Shown one piece after another: positions 8,367 through 14,877 of a DNA stretch of 46,170 nt. The notes beneath the pieces are model-generated. The model made no database searches. It saw only the letters and a list, made by a program, of their open reading frames with translations, and was not told the DNA's origin. Both the position numbers and the translations under genes were made by a program. The stretch is from Marseilla massiliensis (lineage in GTDB: Bacteria; Bacteroidota; Bacteroidia; Bacteroidales; Bacteroidaceae), in NCBI RefSeq assembly GCF_016899955.1, contig NZ_JACJJL010000029.1, positions 1 through 46,170 on the forward strand, given 5' to 3'. Each line of letters opens with the position of its first letter. The stretch's first letter is position 1.

Positions 8367-8961
8367 GCTTTTTTGAGATTAAAAGTTTCCGGCTTAAATT
8401 TAGCGATTAATGTCGAAGGTAATGGATGTTGAAGCCCCGAATTTTGGCAGACAAGAGTTTCCGTGCAGCTTTGCCGCCGGTTGGTATAATCTGGCGTAGC
8501 CCGGTTGCGCTTGCCCGGCGCCCTGTGGTGCAGCCTGCGGCGGGTGGCTATGTCGGCAACGCTTGGGCTGTCAGGCCGGTAGGCGTGAGCGCCTGATGCC
8601 GGATTGCTTGTGCTTGCGCCCGCCCGCAGGGCGCAGGCAAGGGCGGCCCCCGGCAATGGCCGGCGGGGCTGACAGGCAGGGTGCGGCAGAGGGCAAGTTG
8701 TTGCCTACGTCCGATTTTCTATGGCAAAAGTCAGAGGGCGGCCCGACATGTTGAAAGAATCATGCCCGCATGACGGTTTTTTGAGGGAAAAACATTATAT
8801 TTGCAAATGAATGGGCCGCCGCCCACAGCCGTGGCGCAACAGGCCACGGCAGCGCAAGCCGGGCCGCACGTCCACAGCAGGTCCCGCCGGGGCATGTGCC
8901 CCGTGCTGGCAGGGCGCGGCCGGCAGCTAACATTTGTCTAACTTAAAACAAAAGCAAAGCA
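8367..8961. other. Intergenic region with the promoter of the OsmC-like gene
   Basis: About 595 bp between divergent genes. Apart from the -7 box at 8796-8803, I see only GC-rich sequence without recognisable coding. Confidence 0.4.
8796..8803 (+). promoter_or_regulatory. Candidate -7 box for the OsmC-like gene
   Basis: TATATTTG matches TAnnTTTG exactly. A TTG at 8781-8783 is only 12 bp upstream, too close for a normal -33 element. The box lies 158 bp before the ATG at 8962. Confidence 0.5.
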
Positions 8962-9366
8962 ATGGAAGAAATCAAAGTGACCTACAGCGGCAACATCAAG
9001 ACCACGGCCGCCAAGGGCGGTTCGCAGATAACGACCGCCACCGACAACTCGCCCGAGAGCCGCACTGCCGGCACCACGTTCACACCCGTAGACATGCTGG
9101 TAAACTCGCTCGGGGCCTGCATGCTCTCGATGATGGGGGCCACGGCCGCCCGCAAGGGCATCGACATTGGCCGGCCCACGGCGACGATGACCTACGACAC
9201 CGACCCCGCCACCCACCGCGTGACGGCAGTGAGGGTGGTGTTCGACGTTGACGGCACCAACCTCTCGGAGGCCGACCGCAAGGTGATAATGGGCGCCGCC
9301 AAGGCATGCCCCGTGGCCGCCAGCCTGAGCGAGTCGATTGCCAAGGAACTGGTGTTCAACTTCTGA
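8962..9366 (+). CDS. OsmC/Ohr family protein
   Basis: This 134-residue protein matches the OsmC/Ohr fold of thiol peroxidases acting on organic peroxides. The two expected cysteines are C53, in LGACMLSMM at the start of the central helix, and C116, in KACPVAASL. The N-terminal strand part (VTYSGNIKTTA) and the TPVDMLVNSLGAC segment are typical of the YhfA-like OsmC branch. The length is normal for the family. It is monocistronic, followed directly by the promoter and repeat leader of trpS. Cytoplasmic detoxification is the family role; the actual substrate cannot be told. Confidence 0.88.
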   Translation: MEEIKVTYSGNIKTTAAKGGSQITTATDNSPESRTAGTTFTPVDMLVNSLGACMLSMMGATAARKGIDIGRPTATMTYDTDPATHRVTAVRVVFDVDGTNLSEADRKVIMGAAKACPVAASLSESIAKELVFNF

Positions 9367-9404
9367 GCCACCCGGCGCGGGCCGCGCAATAAAGTGGCGG
9401 CATA

Positions 9405-9436
9405 TTTGCCCGTTCGGTTTTTTTGTGCTACCTTTG
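9405..9436 (+). promoter_or_regulatory. Promoter of trpS
   Basis: TTTG (9405-9408), a 20-bp spacer and TACCTTTG (9429-9436) match the Bacteroidetes consensus. Transcription would start near 9443 and run through the 66-bp repeats before trpS. Confidence 0.78.
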
Positions 9437-9574
9437 CATAAGACAAAGCTGCACTCGGCAATTTGCAATGTGATTGCATTGAGCCCGTTTGCGATGTCTT
9501 TGCATAAGACAAGGCTGCACCCGGCAATTTGCAATGTATTTGCATTGAGCCAGTTTGCGACGGCTTTGCATAAG
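9432..9574. repeat. 66-bp tandem repeat in the trpS leader
   Basis: Two units (9432-9497 and 9498-9563), each starting CTTTGCATAAGACAA, and an 11-bp third start (9564-9574) lie between the -7 box and the trpS ATG. Each unit repeats the CTTTG of the -7 box and the GCATTTGCAAT-type inner segment. A related sequence follows the -7 box of the beta-galactosidase gene. Confidence 0.85.
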
Positions 9575-9600
9575 TAACAACACAAAATGATATTACAACA

Positions 9601-10689
9601 ATGGGAAAAGTAATCCTTACGGGCGACCGCCCCACCGGCAAGCTGCACCTGGGCCACTACGTGGGCTCGCTCAGACGCCGCGTACAACTGCAAGATGAGG
9701 GCAACTACGACAAGATGTTTGTCTTCATGGCCGACGTGCAGGCCCTAACCGACAACGCCGACAACCCCGAGAAAATACGCCAGAACATCATAGAGGTGGC
9801 CCTCGACTACCTTGCCGCCGGGCTCGACCCCGCCAAGTGCACGCTCTTCGTGCAGAGCCAGGTGGCCGAGCTGGCCGAGCTCACCACCTATCTGATGAAC
9901 CTCATCACCGTGTCGCGCGTGCAGCGCAACCCCACGGTGAAGACAGAGATCAAGATGCGCAACTTCGAGGCCAACATACCGCTCGGCTTCTTCTGCTACC
10001 CGGTGAGCCAGGCTGCCGACATAACGCTCTTCAAGGCCACCACCGTGCCGGCCGGCGAAGACCAGGAGCCCATGCTCGAGGTGACGCGCGAGCTCGTCAG
10101 GAGGTTCAACCAGACCTACGGCGAGGTGCTCGTGGAGCCCGAGATAATGCTGCCCGAGAACGCCACGGCGCGCCGCCTGCCCGGCACCGACGGCAAGGAG
10201 AAGATGAGCAAGAGCCTTGGCAACTGCATCTACCTGAGCGACTCGGCCGACGAGGTGTGGCAGAAGGTGCGCTCGATGTACACCGACCCCAACCACCTCA
10301 ACGTGAGCGACCCGGGCACGGTGGAGGGCAACGCCGTGTTCACCTACCTCGACGCCTTCTGCACCGATGCCGACTTCGCCGAGTTCTGGCCCGAATACGC
10401 CTGCCTCGACGAGCTCAAGGACCACTACCGCCGCGGGGGGCTGGGCGACATGAAGTGCAAGAAGTTCCTATACTCGGTGCTCGAGAAGACGCTCGCGCCC
10501 ATGCGTGAGCGCCGCCACGGGTTCGAGCAGGACATACCCGCCATCTACGACATGCTGCGCCAGGGCACCGAGCGCGCCCGCGAGACCGCAGCCCAGACCA
10601 TGGACGAGGTGCGCCGGGCCATGCGCATCAACTATTTCGACGACGCCGAGCTCATACGCTCGCAAGCCGAGAAATACCGCGCCAAGTGA
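9601..10689 (+). CDS. trpS: Tryptophanyl-tRNA synthetase
   Basis: This class I aminoacyl-tRNA synthetase charges tRNA-Trp with tryptophan in the cytoplasm. The product has 362 residues. The N-terminal GDRPTGKLHLGHYVGS carries the HIGH signature as HLGH (16-19), and GKEKMSKSLGN carries KMSKS (201-205). AGEDQEPMLE in the middle is the typical TrpRS region near the tryptophan site. The gene is complete and starts at ATG 9601. It has its own promoter, an unusual repeat-bearing leader of about 160 nt and a strong terminator. Confidence 0.97.
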   Translation: MGKVILTGDRPTGKLHLGHYVGSLRRRVQLQDEGNYDKMFVFMADVQALTDNADNPEKIRQNIIEVALDYLAAGLDPAKCTLFVQSQVAELAELTTYLMNLITVSRVQRNPTVKTEIKMRNFEANIPLGFFCYPVSQAADITLFKATTVPAGEDQEPMLEVTRELVRRFNQTYGEVLVEPEIMLPENATARRLPGTDGKEKMSKSLGNCIYLSDSADEVWQKVRSMYTDPNHLNVSDPGTVEGNAVFTYLDAFCTDADFAEFWPEYACLDELKDHYRRGGLGDMKCKKFLYSVLEKTLAPMRERRHGFEQDIPAIYDMLRQGTERARETAAQTMDEVRRAMRINYFDDAELIRSQAEKYRAK

Positions 10690-11066
10690 GCCACAGCGGC
10701 CGCCGGGCCCTGCGTAGGCGGCCGTAGCCAGCCCCATGTGCGGCCTGAAAAGGCCCAGGCCCGGCAGGGCAGGGCCGTTACGGCGTTCACCGTTGAGGCG
10801 GGCCCGCAGTGCAGACGGCACTGCGGGCCCGCTTTGCGTGATGGCGGCAGCCACGGGGGGCGGCCGCATCCCCTGACGTCATGGTGGCATTCAGCGCAAG
10901 TGTTCAACTTGTTTTCTTGGCAGCATGAGCGTATCTTGCACCAAGCCGCCTTTTCATTTTGTTTGCATCCCGGGCATTTCTCCGCCAAGAATTTTCGGCA
11001 GGCTCCGCAATAAAGACCGCAAGCGGCTATGTTCTTGGTGTCAGGTGCGATGGTTTTCATGTGCAT
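10632..11066 (-). pseudogene. DUF3795-like cysteine-rich protein, 3' end apparently lost
   Basis: The N-terminal part reads CGLYCGACRKFLAEKCPGC, then WCKIRSCC and TCAEC, the cysteine pattern of DUF3795 proteins. That resemblance stops near 10880. From there the frame reads Arg/Pro/Gly-rich sequence through the trpS terminator and 58 bp into trpS before ending at 10632. A native gene would not be expected to do this. The start ATG (11066) shares its A with the TGA of the upstream gene (TGATG), so the two were translationally coupled. An alternative start is 11060. DUF3795 proteins are small, probably metal-binding, of unknown function. The truncation is inferred from family length. Confidence 0.7.
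10798..10836 (+). terminator. Terminator of trpS
   Basis: A perfect 15-bp stem (10798-10812 with 10818-10832, GCGGGCCCGCAGTGC and its complement) with a 5-nt loop is followed by TTTG. It lies 109 bp after the trpS stop, inside the open frame of the opposite DUF3795 remnant. Confidence 0.8.
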
Positions 11067-11764
11067 CAGATGTTGGAATGTGCAAATTCGCCATTTATCC
11101 AAAAGGTGGCTTCCGTGCCAACGAAATGCAGAAGCACGTAGTTGGGGTCGTCCGGCCCGCCGGTGAAATGATGGATGAACCACTCCTGCCACATGTCCTT
11201 GCGGATGGCGTCGTCCGTTACTACTTCTACCGTGCCGCGCAGGGCAACGCCATCCCCGTAATGGTCGTAACAAAGCCCGGCCTTGTTGTTTGCCTTGAAG
11301 TCGGTTGCCTTTACGGAGTCTGCACTTGTCGCCATCCAAACCTCATGGAAACCCTTCGCGCCAATCTTTGACATCTGCACAGGGCGGGGATAGCCGTTGG
11401 CATCAATGGAAGCTACGGTCACGTTGTCGCATTGCGAAAGCAAATGGGTTGCCTTTTCCGACAGCGGCCGTTCATCTTTCACTTTCCACCGTTTCAATTG
11501 CGGAAAGTGTTGTAGCATTTGTTCTTTCGCTTGTATGGGAGTCAACTTACACCCGGCCTGAACATTCCATTGGCCTAAGAATTGCAGGCAGAACTCTATC
11601 ATCTGCCCCATCGTGAAATCCTGGGTAAACGCACCGTCCTTGTAGCAATACATGCAATAATCCTCGCTACGGCCACCATCGGCATTGGTACCTCTGTTGT
11701 CGTCTGTAAGGGGCATGCCGCAACTTTGACAAAATTGTTGTTCCATATACGTTGTCTTGTTCAA
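11066..11764 (-). CDS. Zinc-ribbon plus pyridoxamine 5'-phosphate oxidase-like (flavin-binding) protein
   Basis: This 232-residue protein has an N-terminal zinc ribbon (C12-x2-C15 in FCQSCGMPL and C37-x2-C40 in YCMYC) followed by a helical linker. A split-barrel PNPOx-like domain spans about residues 105-225, seen in NVTVASIDANGYPRPVQMSK and the strands around ALRGTVEVVTDD. Such domains bind FMN or F420/heme-like cofactors in small oxidoreductases; the reaction is unknown here. The start may also be the ATG at residue 7 (11746). It is the first gene of a two-gene operon with the DUF3795 remnant. A -7 box at 12017-12024 would give a leader of about 245 nt. Confidence 0.8.
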   Translation of the reverse strand: MNKTTYMEQQFCQSCGMPLTDDNRGTNADGGRSEDYCMYCYKDGAFTQDFTMGQMIEFCLQFLGQWNVQAGCKLTPIQAKEQMLQHFPQLKRWKVKDERPLSEKATHLLSQCDNVTVASIDANGYPRPVQMSKIGAKGFHEVWMATSADSVKATDFKANNKAGLCYDHYGDGVALRGTVEVVTDDAIRKDMWQEWFIHHFTGGPDDPNYVLLHFVGTEATFWINGEFAHSNI

Positions 11765-12533
11765 TGCCTGCCAGTCCCTTTGCAGGCGGTTTCAAAATGC
11801 CAAAGCGTGGAACTGCAATGCTACCACGTCTAAGTTGGAGGTCGAAGGAAACCTTTGGCGCATATATGATAACGGCAGCCCACGCTATAGCGTGAGAACC
11901 ACTATGCTGTCTCTTGTGCCAAGTCTGAAATTTCCTACGTGTCCGACTTGCAAGATAAGCATACCGCTTCTTCTTCTTTCTTGTATGTGTCGGTGAGAGT
12001 TGCCTCAATCCAATTGCAAAGATAGTGGTTTTTTGTGACAGTCGCCTGGTTTCGATAGAGTTTTTGTTTGCTTTTGAAATGGATTTTCGATAATCGCTGA
12101 ACTTTATTACGTTTGTCATTGTGCTTATGTTCCTTTGTGTTTAATTGTTTTGATATGCCGTGCCAATTCTTCGTTCCGGATTTCAAGGGGGGATATGCGT
12201 AGCTGCAATTCCTCCCTTCCGGTTTTCAGCTTCCCGTTTCCCAAAAGATAATCGCCCCATTGCCATGCTCGTCCATTTTGGTTTGCAAAACGATAAGTCG
12301 ACGCGTTGCGCCTGGCAGGCAAACCCAAGCAGGGCGCGGCAAACGGAGCGGTGGCAGTTGAGTCTGCCCTTCCAGCGGGCAACGATTCGGCAACCGCCAT
12401 CCTGCGTCAATCCGATTGGAAAAGGTTTCCGGCCCCCTGCTAAACTTCCACAAGTTTATCCTAACTCTCTGATTCACAATCTCCCGTTGCGCTAATCTGC
12501 CGGAATACGGCTGTTGTTCAGCAGATTTTTCCG
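11765..12533. other. Intergenic region with the leader of the 11764 operon
   Basis: About 770 bp. On the minus strand it holds a -7 box (12017-12024) and a leader containing the perfect 14-bp palindrome CACGCTATAGCGTG (11881-11894). Minus-strand ORFs at 11667-12119 and 11935-12186 overlap the leader and look non-coding or remnant; the first overlaps the start of the 11764 gene. AT-richness rises between 11950 and 12200. No further gene is supported. Confidence 0.4.
12017..12024 (-). promoter_or_regulatory. Candidate -7 box for the 11764 operon
   Basis: The minus strand reads TATCTTTG, an exact TAnnTTTG match. No TTTG is visible about 20 bp upstream. Confidence 0.5.
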
Positions 12534-12541
12534 TAACTTTG
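12534..12541 (+). promoter_or_regulatory. Candidate promoter box for the deiminase remnant
   Basis: TAACTTTG matches TAnnTTTG. TTG at 12514-12516 lies 17 bp upstream, slightly short of the usual spacing. The ATG of the gene is 75 bp downstream. Confidence 0.5.
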
Positions 12542-12615
12542 CCAACGGACGGCCCGCCCGCGGCAACAGCCCGGGGCGCGCACCGACATACAACAGCTAC
12601 CACAACGACCGAGAT

Positions 12616-13122
12616 ATGAACAAAGCCACACTCATTGCCAACCTGCTGATTGCGGCGCTACCGGCCATGTCGTGCGCCGGCAGCGCCGACGGCCGACAAA
12701 AGGAGACAGAAAGCATGTACAAATACACCATAGTGAGCGAAGACGCCCCACACGAGGGCACATGGCTGGCCTGGCCCCACCGCCACACCTACGGCACCGC
12801 CTACCGCGACTCGATAGAGCCCGTATGGGTGGCCATGGCCGCGGCGCTGTCGGGCGGCGAGCCTTACCGCGTGGTGCAGATGCCGCTCACGCGCAAAAAC
12901 GTCAGGGGGCTGGGCTACAAGGGCTCTTACCTCAACTTCTACGTGGGCAACACTGTGGTGCTAAAGCCGGCCTATGGCGATGCCAACGACAGCGTGGCCG
13001 TGCGCATGCTCACCGAGCTATATCCCGGCCGGAGGGTGGTGCCCATCGACGTCACCAAGCTATACAAGCATGGCGGCATGCTGCATTGCGTCACGCGGCA
13101 GCAGCCCGCCGCACGGCAATGA
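12616..13122 (+). pseudogene. Agmatine deiminase/peptidylarginine deiminase-like protein with a large internal deletion
   Basis: The frame encodes 168 residues, about half the family length. After a lipoprotein-type signal (lipobox LPAMSC), EDAPHEGTWLAWPHR and EPVWVAMAAALSGGE match the N-terminal end of the family. The next residues, PYRVVQMPL through GSYLNFYVGNTVVLKPAYGD to GGMLHCVTRQQP, match the C-terminal third, including the catalytic Cys of the HCVT motif. The central part of some 150-200 residues, which normally carries the acidic and His catalytic residues, is missing. The fusion is in frame near 12860. The family converts agmatine to N-carbamoylputrescine, or releases citrulline from peptidyl-arginine. 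This product should be inactive unless it has a new role. Confidence 0.75.
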
Positions 13123-13449
13123 CCCGCCGCACGGCATTGCGGGCCCGGCCGCCGCGGCGCCGTAGCGGCGGCCTTGTGTCGGCCTTGGGGCGGGGCGCAG
13201 GCCCGTGGCGCCCACAGCGACATGTGCGGCAGCCCTTACGGCACCGGGGCGTGGGCGCTTTGGCCCATGGCGGCCTGTTGGGTTAAAAAGTGTTTCACTC
13301 CCGGTGCTGCTTCAGCATTTAGCCTCCGAAAGCCTAAAAATAAGTTAAATGCCTTTCTTTCCGTGCAAGTATTCTTCTTCTGTTTGTTATTATGGTTGAG
13401 TACTCACAAACAAACTTAACTTACAAACAGAATAAAAATAGACTTCAAA
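13123..13449. other. Intergenic region
   Basis: A 9-bp GC hairpin, GGCCGCCGC with GCGGCGGCC (13147-13155 and 13165-13173), follows the deiminase remnant with little T-run and may be a weak terminator. The 100 bp before the next gene are AT-rich, but no clean promoter box is seen. Confidence 0.4.
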
Positions 13450-14031
13450 ATGAATAGAAAGAAAGTATACAGTGCGATTTTCGCTATGTCTTTATGCCTC
13501 TGCGGCTCAATGTTCGTGGCTTGTGACGATGACGACAACAACACCGGCGGTGGCGACGTGCTCACGGCCGGCGCCGTGGTGGGCGAATATCCCGACGCCG
13601 TCATGACAGCCGGCGAGGCCGACACCACCGTGACCGTGACCGTTGGCGCCGACTCGGTGAGCATAGCCGATTTCCCCGTCGACGGCATTGTGGCCGCCGT
13701 GGTGCCTGCCGAGCAGCTCTCAGAGGCCCTGGCTTCGGTGGGCAGCGTGCCTTTCTCAGCCTCTTACAAGGGCAGCGTCGTTGGCAACAAGGTGGCCATG
13801 ACCGTCTCGGCCGACTCGCTGCTCTTCAACACCACAGCCGATGGCCAGGAGCACACGGTGAAGGTGGGCTTCACCCAGCCGGCCTCCGGCGAATACTCCG
13901 GCGCCGACAGCACCCTGACAATGAAGGTAGAGGCTGCCACCGTGATATTCGACGGCGACACGCTCACCGACTTTGCCCCGATTGAGTATGAGCTCAAGCC
14001 TGCCCACAAGGCCGTCGTGGCCCACAATTGA
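13450..14031 (+). CDS. DUF4840-like lipoprotein
   Basis: The product has 193 residues. Signal peptide MNRKKVYSAIFAMSLCLCG ends in the lipobox FVAC with C25, followed by DDDDN. This acidic run after the Cys resembles the Bacteroidetes lipoprotein export signal for surface exposure. The mature part is a beta-rich domain with regular strands (TVTVTVGADSVSIADFPV, KVAMTVSADSLLFNT, STLTMKVEAATVIFDG). Its layout resembles DUF4840 of Bacteroides and Prevotella; that assignment is from memory of the pattern. It is monocistronic and followed by a strong terminator. Function unknown. Confidence 0.72.
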   Translation: MNRKKVYSAIFAMSLCLCGSMFVACDDDDNNTGGGDVLTAGAVVGEYPDAVMTAGEADTTVTVTVGADSVSIADFPVDGIVAAVVPAEQLSEALASVGSVPFSASYKGSVVGNKVAMTVSADSLLFNTTADGQEHTVKVGFTQPASGEYSGADSTLTMKVEAATVIFDGDTLTDFAPIEYELKPAHKAVVAHN

Positions 14032-14371
14032 GCCTCTGAGGCAGTAAGTTGTTCCAAATCCTTTTTCAAATCCAATCGGTCGATAGGGCACCGACGGATT
14101 CATTCTATTGTTGAGCAGATGGGCTGCCGCCGTTGCCAAGGCGCGGCGTGATGCGCCGAGGCAGCGCGGCAGCCGTGACGCCCGCAAGCGAATGCAACCA
14201 TGTGGAGGCATGATACAAAGGCCGAGCCGGCCATCAGGCGGCCTGATGTACTATTGGGATTCAATCATGGCATGACCAGCGGAGAGCCGCGCCGGTAGGG
14301 CGCACGGGCTCTCCGCTTTTTTCGTCCTTACATCTGCAGGGGCTGGCGAGCGTTGTTTTTGCGGGACACTC
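14032..14371. other. Intergenic region after the DUF4840-like gene
   Basis: About 340 bp holding the terminator at 14278-14332 and no recognisable gene. The left inverted-repeat element of the beta-galactosidase locus starts at 14372. Confidence 0.4.
14278..14332 (+). terminator. Strong intrinsic terminator
   Basis: AGCGGAGAGCC (14278-14288) pairs perfectly with 14317-14327. An inner GCGCC/GGCGC stem and six T residues (14327-14332) complete it. It ends the DUF4840-like transcript. Confidence 0.85.
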
Positions 14372-14670
14372 GATAAAGATAGGGGATTTTTAGGAGTTCA
14401 GGAGTTCAGGAGTACAGGAGTACAGACAATAGTTTTTGTGTACAATGGAGTTAGAGGGAGGTAGAAGGAGTTACAAGGAGTTAGAGGACAATGGCATTGA
14501 CTATCTCTTCCTGCAACACTTTCCGCATGCCCCAGGGTTCCCGTGCTACCAAAACTATTACCTTACCCCCTTAACTTTCTAACTCCTTAACACCAAAATA
14601 TATACTAAACTATTGTCTGTACTCCTGTACTCCTGAACTCCTGAACTCCTAAAAAGCCCCTGGATTTATC
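14372..14670 (-). repeat. Inverted-repeat element, left copy flanking the beta-galactosidase gene
   Basis: The ends are inverted repeats. 14391-14435 and 14607-14651 match perfectly over 45 bp, built from 8-bp units AGGAGTTC/AGGAGTAC. Outer extensions reach about 62 bp with a few mismatches (GATAAA...AGGGG...TTTTTAGG). The interior carries one copy of the 62-bp unit and a stretch matching the right element at 17511-17530. Relative to the right copy it is inverted and has extra sequence (about 14550-14606). No protein is encoded. Confidence 0.85.
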
Positions 14671-14696
14671 TGGTGAGCCGTTTTTGCGCCATTCCC

Positions 14697-14727
14697 TTTT
14701 GCCAACCGAATAATTTTCTTACCTTTG
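14697..14727 (+). promoter_or_regulatory. Promoter of the beta-galactosidase gene
   Basis: TTTG (14698-14701), an 18-bp spacer and TACCTTTG (14720-14727) fit the Bacteroidetes promoter. The following CATAAGGTAAGCCGCACTCGG resembles the trpS leader repeat (CATAAGACAAAGCTGCACTCGG at 9437). Confidence 0.7.
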
Positions 14728-14877
14728 CATAAGGTAAGCCGCACTCGGGAAATAGCAAGCCAGCTTGCACAGCACTCGCTTGCGTTGCCCAGGCGGCAGG
14801 CCGCCTGGGCGCGGGCTATACCCCCGGGCGGCCAGCGCCCACTATGCACCGACAACAGAAACAATAACTAAATAGTG

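Noticed and set aside
11667..12119. 150-codon minus-strand ORF
   Set aside because: It spans the leader and overlaps the start of the 11764 gene in another frame; the Lys/Arg-rich text looks like translated leader.
14875..14877. GTG start for the beta-galactosidase gene
   Set aside because: An ATG follows immediately at 14878 and gives a standard signal peptide.
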